Below, one piece after another: positions 1 to 9,755 of a DNA stretch of 64,000 bases. The notes beneath the pieces were generated by a model. It was given only the letters and a program-made list of their open reading frames with translations, was not told the DNA's origin and made no database searches. The translations under genes and the position numbers were made by a program. Source of the DNA: Adiantum capillus-veneris (lineage: Eukaryota; Streptophyta; Polypodiopsida; Polypodiales; Pteridaceae); contig CM043968.1 of the NCBI GenBank assembly GCA_014529385.2, forward strand, positions 131,682,018-131,746,017, read 5' to 3'. Position 1 is the first letter of the stretch. The number at the start of each line of letters is the position of its first letter.

Positions 1-375
1 CTGGCACTTTTGTGAGTCTATTCGTAGACCGTGCATGCCCAGACACTTAGTGTAGATGCATATCCTCTGGTTGCACACAGCATGATCATAAGCATTCCCA
101 TCAGAATCCATTAGGGGAATTTTCCAGTGCATTTAGCCTATTTTCTCTATTTTTGACATTTTTCACGTATTATTTTTAAGTGACTTTTGTTGGAAAGTAG
201 GTAGGGCAAATTGAGTAAGTTTGTATATAAGCAAACCTAGACTAGCACTAAATGGTAGAAGAGGCAACAGGAGCCAAGCGCAACAGGCAACTTAGGCAAC
301 TTCTCCAACAAGACCCCTTGGTGGATTTCCTCCAAGCAAGAAGAACCCGCTTTTGTGCTGGACTCTACAGCAGCA
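1..375 (+). mobile_element. LTR-A family LTR, fragment cut by the window start
   Basis: This stretch aligns by eye with the solo LTR at 9756-10930, beginning about 90 bases inside it, and with the reverse complement of 4386-5621. Shared landmarks are the segment from CTGGCACTTTTGTGAG onward, the TATATAAGCAAACC box near 228 and the glycine/proline-poor CAACAGG region after it. It fades into a different LTR near 375, so its 3' part has been lost or recombined. No coding capacity is visible; short frames here are accidental. Confidence 0.7.
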
Positions 376-760
376 TTACGGAAAAAAGCAAGGCTGAATT
401 CTACGCTGATTTTTGGCAGCTTTTGAGTCAAAATTGCTTTATTTTAATGCTTTTAAAAGGGAAGCTTTTGGGGCTCTGCTTTTGGCATCCCTTGTAATCA
501 ATAAATAGATGGGCATGGCTCCCACTCTGCAAACCATCTGGACGCAGAGTCTGAGAGTGAGACCCCTCCCACTCCTTGTACTTTGAGTTGCAAATTAATA
601 CAAAAAGAAATACCGAGAGGGGCGCCAGTCTTTGGGGCCAATATCTCTAGGCACAGAACTCCGTCGGACGTGTCGAATCAATTGTGAACTGTGAACTATT
701 TTGAAGTGAATCTCTGCTGTGTCGCGGTAGAATCTTGACTTGGAGTGTCAGTTTGTTACA
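376..760 (+). mobile_element. Ty3-1-type LTR, 3' portion
   Basis: The segment matches the 3' part of the Ty3-1 3' LTR (8360-8856): the TTTTGGCATCCCTTGTA promoter region, CTGGACGCAGAGTCTGAG, the AATACCGA..GGGCGCCAG block and the GTTTGTTACA terminus at 751-760. It is joined directly to Ty3-0 RNase H sequence at 761, which suggests an LTR (solo or rearranged) inserted in Ty3-0. Its left junction to LTR-A near 375 is not a clean boundary that I can place exactly. Confidence 0.65.
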
Positions 761-1085
761 CTATCTACTCGAAACTAACTTTACCATCTTCACATGCCAT
801 CAAGTTTACGCTACTTCTTGTCGTAGGAGCAGCTTTCAAAAAAGCAAATGAGGTGGGCTAACATCCACAGTTTCATATCTAGATAGTCCACGTTCAAGGA
901 CAAAAGAATTTAGTGGGAGATGCATTGTCTAGAAAGCCCTTGGTTCTGGCTATTTCCGCAATACATCATCGAAGCTTCTAGGCTATGGTAGATCAGTACG
1001 CCAGAGATCCTGATTTTGCAAATATCTTTCACTGGATACAAAGTGGAGAGACAGTTTCAAGCCATTCCATACAGGACGCCTATTT
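761..1085 (+). pseudogene. Ty3-0 pol remnant (RNase H end)
   Basis: Broken reading frames match the RNase H C-terminal region and connector of Ty3-1 at 5925-6240: a YLL..NFT-like start, LRYFL-like stretch, then VADALSR-like sequence near 925-945 and the FPQYIIEAS region after it. Stops and frameshifts are frequent, so it is dead. It breaks off at the ATTT target where Ty3-1 is inserted, and resumes at 8857 on the other side of Ty3-1. This shows that Ty3-0 is older than Ty3-1. Confidence 0.75.
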
Positions 1086-1317
1086 TGTCACAAAGTGATG
1101 ACGTGGCTGCCCTTAAACCCTAAACCTAAATGCAAGGAAACAAAAACCCTAATTTCAGTCAAAAACCCTAATTCTGCCCTAACCCTAACCCTAACTCTAC
1201 CCTAACCCTAACCCTAATTGCCAGTGTTGAATCAATTGTGAACTATGAACTGTTTTGAAGTGGTTATTTGGTGTTGTCGTGGTAGATTCTTGACTTGGAG
1301 TGTCCAAGTCTGTTACA
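1086..1317 (+). repeat. 5' LTR of Ty3-1, internally deleted
   Basis: Only 232 bp against 701 bp for the partner at 8156-8856. The start (TGTCACAAAGTGATG) and the end (CCAAGTCTGTTACA) agree, but about 450 bp corresponding to 8311-8758 are missing, joined at CCCTAATTG/CCAGTGTTG. The missing part includes the TTTAAATA-like promoter region, so this LTR probably cannot drive transcription. It carries runs of CCCTAA/CCCTAAA. Confidence 0.88.
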
Positions 1318-1318
1318 G

Positions 1319-1330
1319 TGGTATCAGAGC
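1319..1330 (+). other. Primer-binding site, initiator-Met tRNA
   Basis: TGGTATCAGAGC lies one base after the 5' LTR end at 1317. This 12-mer is the standard complement of the 3' end of plant initiator methionine tRNA used to prime minus-strand synthesis. Confidence 0.93.
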
Positions 1331-1389
1331 ACGGCCGATTTCTCTTCTACGGGAAATCTGATCCCAAATTTTTTTTTTCCGCGGCACCT

Positions 1390-2990
1390 ATGGCTTCACG
1401 CAAGGATCAATCGACTCCCTCTGCATCCGGAGATGCGACAAGGGATCACAACGAAGATTCCGACAAGGAGTATGGCACGCCTCGGCCTACTCAGGCAGAG
1501 CACGAGAGATGGAGCACCGTCAATTGATCGGCGATGCAACAAAGATGATGCTAATTTTGCGAAGGACCCAAAATTTGCAAAATATATGAGCAAGACTTCT
1601 TTTCAGGAAGTGCATGCGCAGTCGCAGAAAACCACACCACCACCCCCAAAACCCGCTCTCAAGAAACCTTCTGCTCACAAGAAATATTCAGAGAAGGAAT
1701 TAGAAGAGGTGGTTGATGCACGGATTGCTCAGCTTTTTGACGCGCAAAACAAAGCTAAAAAGCACGGCAAAAAGCAGAAGCAAGGCACTGACTTCCCGGG
1801 TTATTTGGGTCATCAGTCGACATTTGAAAAGGCAAAGAAACAAAAGAAGCGTGTTTGATTCGAAGAAGTACCTAGTTCTTCTTCTTCTTCTTCTTCTTCT
1901 TCTTTTTCTTCTGACAGTTCTTCTAGCTCATCTGATTCGAGCGAAGAAGACCAAAAAGGCAAAAAGCAAAGCAAGAAACAACGCTTCGAAAAGGGCAAGA
2001 AAAAGGCAAAGAAGTCTAAATCTCGCCCAATGAGTGACAGTTCTACAGAGGACTCGTCTACAGACAGTTCAGACTCTCACGACAGCAACTTTTATGAAAA
2101 GAAGAAGAATTTTTATAAAGCCAACCAATATGACTTTCTGGAAGATAAAAGCAAGAAGGTCCGAGAGTTTAAGGAAGGAGGACAATCAATTAAATTGACA
2201 CGTTTTCGGGATATAGAGATGCTTCGAAGGCTTTGCCTTTTGTACAGCAGTTTGACATCGCTTTCGCGGGAGGATGCTACTTAGAGCACTCTAAGATTCG
2301 GAGAGCTGCCTCTTACTGTAAGCGGAATGCTCAAACTTGGTGGTCCACGCTTCTTTTAAACAAGACTGCGCCAGTTAAATGGCTGAGATTTTAGAAGCTT
2401 TTTATTTCTTCTTGGCTGACTCAAGAGTATGAACGCGATATACGAGCTGCTTGGAACCATCTTCCGATGACCAAGAAAGATACAGTGGACGCTTATTGCG
2501 AGAGATTCTAGAGCTCTTTTCTACCCGCCTCTTCATTCAAGAAGATCTCGTTCAGAGAACAGATTGAGCGGTTTACCTTGGGTCTACCTACAAAGATCCG
2601 AGATCACTGCTTGGAACAGAAGTCATCTTCTATTCAGGAGTTGATGAGTCATGCGAAACGAGGTTTTTGTCATTCACTCTCGCAGTCTGACCTACCCCAC
2701 CGATGAGGTCATGACACAACGAACCGAACAAACTTTAGCAAATGAAAGTAGAAAGAAAAAGAGAAACCCAGAAAAGAAGGATGCACGACCCAAGCTTACT
2801 CCTCAGGAGAGAGCTCGCTTCATCAGGGAGGGGAAGTGTTTCGGATGCGAGAAATATGGACATATCTCCGCAAAGTGCCCTAAAAAGGCACAGAAAGGAC
2901 AGAATGACAAGGACGACGAAAGGCCTGAGAGTTCGAGAGCAGCTGAGGAACGTGGAAGAAAAGGCAAGATGAAAACAAGACTGGTTCCAG
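1390..2990 (+). pseudogene. gag: Ty3-1 gag, frameshifted
   Basis: Capsid/nucleocapsid gene. An ATG at 1390 opens MASRKDQSTPSAS; the reading then shifts frame near 1500-1530 and again near 1855. A serine run coded by repeated TTC/TCT around 1876-1935 is followed by acidic/basic low-complexity sequence. The Retrotrans_gag-like core can be traced from about 2160 to 2640 (REFKEGGQSIKL, TWWSTLLL, FTLGLPTKIRDHCL) across several stops. A CCHC zinc knuckle, [14 protein letters not shown], is at about 2836-2880. Lysine/glutamate-rich sequence then leads into the protease. At least three frame breaks make it non-functional. Confidence 0.85.
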
Positions 2991-4385
2991 ATTGTGTGGG
3001 TACCAATCCCAACACAATGGACGAGAGTACAGAACTTTGCCGAGCTTGGGGCAAAGTGAAAGACCAAGAGGCCCTGATCTTCTGTGATGGAGGAGCCAAG
3101 GCCAACTTCATTTCACCAGAATTGGCGACGCGGCTCGAGATCACTCCCGATCGGATGGGACCACTTGCGGAGGCTGTTCTAGCGGCACCCGACAGGGACG
3201 TAGCCATTACATCTGTCATTGGCAAACTTCGGTTGCATTGTCAGGGGTATTTGGGGCATGAGGACTTTTACATAATGCCTTTGGAAGGTTGTGATGTTCT
3301 CTTGGTAATTCCCTGGTACCACAAGAACAACGCCGTGGTCGACTATCAGGCGAGGAAAGCGACATTGACTGCAGAGAAGGGCAGAACCATTGTACTTGAC
3401 ATTAAACTGAAGGGCGAGTCTGTCCCTATTGTATCGGCTTCGGCCATTTCTAAATTAATGAAATCCAGTCTATTTGTTTACTCGATCTTTATGAAAGAGT
3501 TGAGTGATGAGGATAGGACAAATATGTCTAAACTTGATAAAGAACCCCAAGATTTTCTCCACTCTCACGCCGATTGGTTCTTAGAGGGCCTACCAGGCGA
3601 GTTACCACCTGCTCGTCCTGAAGATCATACCATTGATCTGCCACATGGAAGCACACCACCGAACCGGCCACCTTACCGTGTGAACCGAGCAGAGAATGAA
3701 GAGATTATGAACCAAGTGAAAGACCTCTTGAAAAAGGGTCGTGTCCAGCCTAGTACTTCACCATATTGCTCTCCAGTGTTGTTGGTTTTGAAGAAAGACG
3801 GATCTTGGAGAATGTGCATCGATTATAGAGCTCTCAACAAAATCACCATCAAGAACAGATTTCCGATTCCTAGGATCGATGATATACTCGACAGATTACG
3901 TACTTTAGCACGATTGATTTGAAGAGTGGATATCATCAGATCATAATCGTGCCGGGAGACGTTTACAAGACAACATTCCGGATGACTTTTGGGTTATTTG
4001 AGTTTTTGGTGATGCCTTTTGGCTTAACCAATGCTCCTGCGACATTTAATCGGATCATGGACAGGATTTTTCGAGAGTACAGGCTATTTGTTGGCACTTT
4101 CTTTGACGATATCATTGTTTTCTCCAAGAATGAGACAGAACATAGAGATAATCTGCTTCAGGTCTTTCAAGCATTACGAGATTACAAGTTAGTGATTAAT
4201 GCAAAGAAAAGTGAATTTTTCCTACCAGAGATACATTTTTTGGGACACATTGTGTCAGCAGCAGAAGTGCAAATGGATCCGGCCAAGATAGAGACTATCC
4301 GTGATTGGCCCGATTTGAAGAATGCCCATGAAGTTAGAAGCTTCTTGGTACTGTGTTCGTACTATTCGAAAGTTTGCAAAGGTTG
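2991..4385 (+). pseudogene. pol: Ty3-1 pol: protease and reverse transcriptase, left part
   Basis: The open frame from 2651 continues to 3922. The aspartic protease active site reads [12 protein letters not shown] at about 3080, where related elements usually have DSGA or DPGST. The RT begins with [13 protein letters not shown] and shows [20 protein letters not shown] at about 3767-3826. A one-base slip near 3905 moves the frame, after which [18 protein letters not shown] and the catalytic box FFDDII (about 4099-4116) are intact. RT is then cut at 4385 by the insertion of a solo LTR-A. Its continuation starts at 5622 with the same GGTTG bases. Confidence 0.9.
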
Positions 4386-5621
4386 TGTAAGGTGCAACGG
4401 AATGAATGTTGTATTTTCTCAAGATTAGTGATCTTTATTTGCTCAAGGTTCCTTTTAGTTCTTAGAGAAGGAGAGAGCCTTCCGTCTTATGGAGAGTGCT
4501 ATGATCACGAACAAAGTGAGTGGATATTGTGCGTGCAAGTGAATGAGACTGAGAGAAGGAGAGACGAGAGATACGACACCCGAGAGGTTGTAAAACCCTC
4601 CTCCGAAGGCCCCACTCTCGTCGGCGAGAGTGGTCTACTTTGATTGCACAAAGGTGTACAATGACGATGCAATTGGACTATGCCGATGACGACGACCGTG
4701 ATGACGACGACGACTTGATGGCTGAAATCTGCGGTCTTCTAATCGCTGAAATTCGGGACTGTTCGGTGGCTGAAAATGACTGTTTTGTCTGCGTTTTTAT
4801 GGCTGAAAATTGGGGGAGCTGCTGCAACCAATGGGGCTGATTCTACTGCTGTCCATAGGGCTGAAAACGCTGTGGTCTGATGCGGTAAAGGCTGAGAATC
4901 AAAAACACTGAATCTGCTTGCTGAGATGGCTGATGAAAAACCAAAACGCTAATGCATCTGCTACACTTGGCTGCAAATGAAAACGCTACTTCTTGCTGAT
5001 GCTTGTAGAAAACGCTACTTCTGATCTAGGACAGAAAATCCAAAACGCTGATGCAAGGCTGATTTGGCAAACGCTAGCAAATGGGACTTGATGGCGATGC
5101 TGGGGATCTGCTATGGCTAGGATACTGAGGGTGATGGCGATGGTCTGCAAATGAGGAAACGCCAAGAATTTGGGAACTTGCCCGGCAAGGATGGGGATCC
5201 AAAAACACTGGGGGTGCTGGGGGGACTGCTGAGAAGTTGCCTGTTGAGCGGGAAGCTCTTGCTGCCTCTTCTGCCAGAAAGTGCTAACTTGGGTTTGCTT
5301 ATATATTAACTTAGCAAAATTGCCCTACCTACTTTTGTTGGAAAGTCACTTAAAAATAATAAGTGAAAATAACCAAAAATAGGAAAATAGGCTAAATGCA
5401 CTGGAAAATTCCCCTGACTGAACCTGATGGATTTTGAAGGGAATACTGATGATCATGCTGTGTGCAACCGGAGGATATGCATCTACACTCAGTGACTGGG
5501 CATGCACGGTCTACGAATAGACTCACAAAAGTGCCAGATCACTGCTAATCTAAACTGACGGGAACCCTGCTATGGTGTAGCTTGTCCACGGACACATAGG
5601 GTTGGGATGTGTCACGTGATA
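4386..5621 (-). mobile_element. Solo LTR of family LTR-A, inside Ty3-1 RT
   Basis: Read on the minus strand it begins TGT(C)ACGTGA.. (terminal TATCACGTGACAC with one change) and ends GCACCTTACA. It is bounded by perfect 5-bp target duplications GGTTG at 4381-4385 and 5622-5626. It is the inverted counterpart of 9756-10930. No internal region or second LTR is present, so it is the product of LTR-LTR recombination. The strongly open frames at 4353-4840 are shadows in LTR sequence. Many AAAACGCTG/CAGC motifs lie at 4850-5230. Confidence 0.93.
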
Positions 5622-6290
5622 GGTTGCTTCCCCTTTGCATATCTTGACACAGAAAGGAGTCCCTTTCTCGTGGGGACCCACAGAGGTAACTGCCTTTTAG
5701 ACATTGAAAGAGAAATTGACTACGGGACCAGTTTTAACTTTGCCGGACTTGCAGAAGTCATTTGAAGTAATATTGTGATGCTTGTGGTTGTAGTCTGGGT
5801 GCGGTCTTAATGCAAGAAGGCCATGTCATTGCTTACGAGAGCGGATTGTTCTCAAGGCCGGAGATGACAGCACAGATTTATGAGAAAGAGCTTTTGGCGG
5901 TTATCCATGCTCTTACTCAATGACGGCACTACCTACTCAGAGCGGATTTTACTGTCTTTACAGACCATCAGAGTTTACGCTACTTCTTGTCACAGAAGGA
6001 GCTATCGGAAAAGCAGATGCGGTGGGCAAACATCTTGTCACAGTTTCACTTCCGGATTGTCCATGTGCAGGGACAGAAGAATGTGGTGGCAGATGCTTTG
6101 TCTCGAAGCCGTTGGTTCTGGCTATTTCCGCGATACATCATAAAAGCTTCAAGGATATGGTCGACCAGTATGCTACAGATACAGATTTTGCAGACATGTT
6201 TTCACACGGATACGGGATGGGGAAACAGTAGCGGGATATTCCATTCGGGATGGCTTCTTGATGAGAAAAACATGTAGTGCATTACACAGC
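5622..6290 (+). pseudogene. pol: Ty3-1 pol: RT connector and RNase H
   Basis: After the LTR-A insertion the frame resumes with KGCFPFAYL-like connector sequence. RNase H follows: CDACG-like start near 5775, LGAVLMQEGHVIAYESG at about 5800-5850, EKELLAVIHALTQ then a TGA where a tryptophan (WRHYLL) is expected near 5919, FTVFTDHQSLRYFL near 5950, and VADALSR near 6090. Several frame changes and the stop make it a pseudogene. This stretch was one exon-less pol gene with 2991-4385 before the LTR arrived. Confidence 0.85.
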
Positions 6291-6292
6291 CG

Positions 6293-7589
6293 TTGAGGGA
6301 AAAGGTTATGACTGAATGCCAATGTCCACCTTTTACGGGTCATCGCGGCATCGCTACCACCATGAAAGGGGTAGAGAGATACTTCTTTTGGTCGAGACTC
6401 AAGAAGGATATGGAAGAGTTTGTGCATAGTTGCTTGGTATGCCAGAAGGTCAAGTTTGACAGGCATAAAGCAGAGCAATTGTTACAACCTTTGGCCATAC
6501 CCGCCCGCCTCTGTGAAAGTATTGCGATGGATTTCATTTTTGATCTCCCGAGAACACAGAGTGGTCAAGATGGTATCTGGACTGTTATTGACAGATTTAG
6601 CAAACAGGCTCATTTCATTCCAGTGAAGAAAACAGTCAAGCCGGATCACTTAGCACGACTGTTTGTGGCCCAGATTTTCAGATTACATGGCATGCCTGAG
6701 ACGATTGTCTCCGACAGGGACCCCAGATTTACGAGTTTGTTTTGGAAGGCAATTTGGGAGAACATTGGCACGCGGTTGCAGTTCTCGTCATTGTTCCATC
6801 CGCAGACTAATGGGCAATCTAAGATTGCCAATTCAGTGGTTTTAGCTTTATTGAAGTCTTATATCTCGGATCAAAAGACTCGATGGGAAAAATATCTACC
6901 TCTGGTGGAATTTGCATACAATAACACGATACACTCTTCGACGGGGAAGGCACCATTTGAGATTGTTGAAGGTGCTGCGAAGGTTCCACCCTTCCTAAGC
7001 ACGAAAGATAAGATTTTTGAAGCGGATGAATATAAGCGCGACTTAGACACGGCTTTTGCCAAGGTCCGCGAGGCTTTGCAGAAATCTCAAGAACCACAGA
7101 AAAAGGCAGCGGATCGCCATTGTCGCGATTTGAAATTGAAGGAGGATGATTGGGTGCTCTTACGTTTTGAGAAGGCACGCCTGAGAAAGAAGAAGGGAAA
7201 GGAGGGGCTTTTTCCAAAGCTTAGTATGCGATACTACGAACCTTTACAGATCTCTGAAAAGATCAGTGATGTCTCCTTCCGACTGAAACTGCCTGACACT
7301 TGGAGGATTCACAATGCATTTCATGTGTCTCTTGAAACCTTTTAAAGGTGATGTGCCTGATGATGGGGAGCCTGATGAGCAACCCGAAGTGGAAGAAAAC
7401 GAGGAGATCCTTGTTCCTGAACAGATTTTGGCACATAAGGACACAAAGAATAAAGGTAAAGTCCGAAGGCGGTTCTTGGTTAAGTTCAAGAACTATCCTG
7501 CATTGGATGCGAAGTGGATGGAGGAGGAGGACCTAGCAGATACTCCTCAGATTGTGAAACTTTACCTCGAAGCTTTTGGTTTAGCATAG
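6293..7589 (+). pseudogene. pol: Ty3-1 integrase with C-terminal chromodomain
   Basis: Integrase catalyses insertion of the cDNA. The zinc finger part shows GHRG.. and CLVCQK (6340-6450); the core has AMDFIFDLP, then VSDRDPRF at about 6707, and QTNGQSKIAN near 6803. The third catalytic acid, normally Glu in GQSE, is Lys (AAG at 6821-6823), so strand transfer should be dead. The GPF/Y-like region (MRYYEPLQI) is near 7225. A frameshift near 7330 splits HNAFHVSL from LKPFKGDVP. The chromodomain follows at about 7400-7580 (EEILVPEQIL, RRRFLVKFKNYP, KWMEEEDL), which puts the element among plant chromoviruses. Confidence 0.92.
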
Positions 7590-8155
7590 TCTACTCCAAA
7601 TGGAACCCAGAATTCAGCTTGGTCGGAGATCTGGTGCAGTGGGATGCACAAGAGGGGAGTTACTCCGCTCCTTTGTCAACAGATGCCTTAATTTTTGTAC
7701 ATTAAATTCACTGATATCTCTTTGAGCTTCAGGGATACTGAGAGCTGACAGTATTCTGTTGTATGACTTTATGAAATGGAATTCCAAAATATGAAACTGA
7801 TTTGTTCTTGACTTGTTTGTAAGTGCAGGAACTGATAGACGAAATGGCATTTTGGTCTAATTGATCTCGAATAGACATGGTTGCAATAGGGGTTAGTCAA
7901 TCGGGCATCGATGAAGTCCCGACTGGATCTAGATGCGATTGCTAGCTACATTGCCGATAAATCATGCTCTATGATCCGAATGAATGTTGAATGTCATGTG
8001 ATGTCCTGTGATGTGACTGTCGATTGGTACATGTGCTAGATGTGTGTTCCTAGTACGTAGGTACTAACAGTCAGTGTCTGCTAAGACGGTTTATGGCCTC
8101 TGTTTGTTTTGCAGGCGTAATCAAGGGCGATTACAATGCTTTCAAGAGGGGGGTA
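7590..8155 (+). other. Ty3-1 3' non-coding region with polypurine tract
   Basis: About 560 bp with no reading frame of interest between the chromodomain stop and the 3' LTR. It ends with the plus-strand primer TTCAAGAGGGGGGTA at 8141-8155, directly before the LTR. The same block, GCAGGCGTA.. then GGGCGATTA.. then TTCAAGA, occurs before the Ty3-0 3' LTR at 13457-13500, so the two elements share this end. Confidence 0.75.
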
Positions 8156-8856
8156 TGTCACAAAGTGATGACGTGGCTGCCCTAAAACCCTAAACCTAAA
8201 TGCAGGGAAACAAAAACCCTAATTTCTGTCAGAAACCCTAATTCTCTCCTAACCCTAATCCTAAAAATCTGAAACCCTAATTCTGCCAGAAAAAACCCTA
8301 ACCCTAATTGCTGACGTGTCATCCGGTAAAAAGCGGCGCAAGTTCCGGCAGCAAAAAGCAAGGCAGATTTGCGTGGAGTTTGCTTTTTACTGGCTACGCA
8401 AGTTGAGAGAGAAAAAGAGAGGGAAGCTCTTTTTGCTTTTGCTTTACTAAGACTCAAGAGAGCTTGAGAGAGAGAGAGAGAAAACCCTTTTTGCTTTACT
8501 TTACAAGCAAGAGAGAGAAAGAGCCTTTACTTTATTTTTAGGCTTTTGATTTTTCAGCTTTTGGGCCTCTGCTTTGGCATCCCTTGTATCTTTAAATACG
8601 TGGGTAGGCCACTCACAACTCAGAGCATCTGGACGCAGAGTCTGAGTGTGAGCGCCTGCCAGCACCCTTGTACTTTGAACACAGATTAATACAAACAGAA
8701 ATACCGAAAGGAGCGCCAGTCTTTGGGCCCAATATCTCTAGGCACGGAACTCCGCCGGGCTAGTGTTGAATCAATTGTGAACTGTGGACTGTTTTGAAGT
8801 AGTTATTTGGTGCTGTCGTGGTAGATTCTTGACTTGTAGTGTCCAAGTCTGTTACA
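8156..8856 (+). repeat. 3' LTR of Ty3-1
   Basis: 701 bp, TGTCACAAAG...GTCTGTTACA. It starts with CCCTAAA/CCCTAA-rich sequence (8180-8310), then GA-rich stretches (8460-8520), the TTTGGCATCCCTTGTATC promoter-like block and TTTAAATA at 8591-8598. The last 259 bp (8598-8856) are duplicated at 9270-9528 by a later tandem duplication. Confidence 0.88.
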
Positions 8857-8982
8857 ATTTGATGCGGAAAACGATGTGTGTTACACAGCCTTTGAGGCCC
8901 AGTTCATTCCGAAAAAGAAGACAATTAAGCCCGATCATTTGGCAAAACATTTGGTCTCACAAATTTTCCAATTACATGGCAT
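8857..8982 (+). pseudogene. Ty3-0 integrase scrap, left of MITE (unit 1)
   Basis: The fragment resumes Ty3-0 after Ty3-1: a DAENDVCYTAFEAQ-like part equivalent to 6265-6295 is joined to FIPKKKTIKPDHLAKHL equivalent to 6610-6660, so about 320 bp are deleted between them. It ends in FQLHG at the TSD CATGGCAT (8975-8982). A near-identical second copy lies at 9529-9654 because of the 672-bp duplication. Confidence 0.8.
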
Positions 8983-9083
8983 TAGCATAACCGCGAACGT
9001 TTCAAGGCCGAAACGTTGCACCCTGAAACACGGCGTTTCACCACGAAACGTTTCACTCCAAAATTAGAGCACAGTCAAACGTG

Positions 9084-9269
9084 TGTCACGTGACACATCC
9101 CAACCCTATGTGTCCGTGGACAAGCTACACCACAGCAAGGTTCAGTCAGTCCAGTCAAGTATAGATTAGCAATGATCTAGCACTTTTGTGAGTCTACTCG
9201 TAGACCGTGCATGCCCAATCACTGAGTGTAGATGCATATCCTCTGGTTGCACACCGCATAAGCATAAGC
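9084..9269 (+). mobile_element. Truncated LTR-A copy made by the tandem duplication
   Basis: It begins TGTCACGTGACACATCC exactly as the full solo LTR does 672 bp downstream and stops at the duplication breakpoint. It is therefore not an independent insertion. Confidence 0.85.
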
Positions 9270-9755
9270 ACGTGGGTAGGCCACTCACAACTCAGAGCAT
9301 CTGGACGCAGAGTCTGAGTGTGAGCGCCTGCCAGCACCCTTGTACTTTGAACACAGATTAATACAAAAAGAAATACCGAAAGGAGCGCCAGTCTTTGGGC
9401 CCAATATCTCTAGGCACGGAACTCCGCCGGGCCAGTGTTGAATCAATTGTGAACTGTGGACTGTTTTGAAGTAGTTATTTGGTGCTGTCGTGGTAGATTC
9501 TTGACTTGTAGTGTCCAAGTCTGTTACAATTTGATGCGGAAAACGATGTGTGTTACACAGCCTTTGAGGCCCAGTTCATTCCGAAAAAGAAGACAATTAA
9601 GCTCGATCATTTGGCAAAACATTTGGTCTCACAAATTTTCCAATTACATGGCATTAGCATAACCGCGAACGTTTCAAGGCCGAAACGTTGCACCCTGAAA
9701 CGCGGCGTTTCACCACGAAACGTTTCACTCCAAAATTAGAGCACAGTCAAACGTG

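Larger units (their letters stand above)
1086..8856 (+). mobile_element. Ty3-1, chromodomain Ty3/gypsy element (nested, decayed)
   Basis: A whole Ty3/Metaviridae retrotransposon in the order LTR, initiator-Met primer site, gag, protease, RT, RNase H, integrase, chromodomain, polypurine tract, LTR. Both LTRs start TGTCACAAAGTGATGACG and end GTCTGTTACA. The left flank ends and the right flank starts with ATTT (1082-1085 and 8857-8860), a 4-bp target duplication, and Ty3-0 reads on across the site. The gag-pol frame is broken by frameshifts and stops, the RT is split by a solo LTR at 4386-5621, and the integrase has lost its catalytic glutamate. The order with integrase last is diagnostic of Ty3 rather than Ty1. 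It cannot be autonomous now. Confidence 0.92.

Noticed and set aside
1108-1220. CCCTAA runs as a true telomere or chromosome end
   Set aside because: Runs are short, mixed with spacers and lie inside an LTR with its partner at 8156; coding elements continue on both sides.
4353-4840. Frames over the LTR-A insertion in Ty3-1 as genes
   Set aside because: They run from RT into solo LTR sequence or lie wholly inside it, and show no domain.
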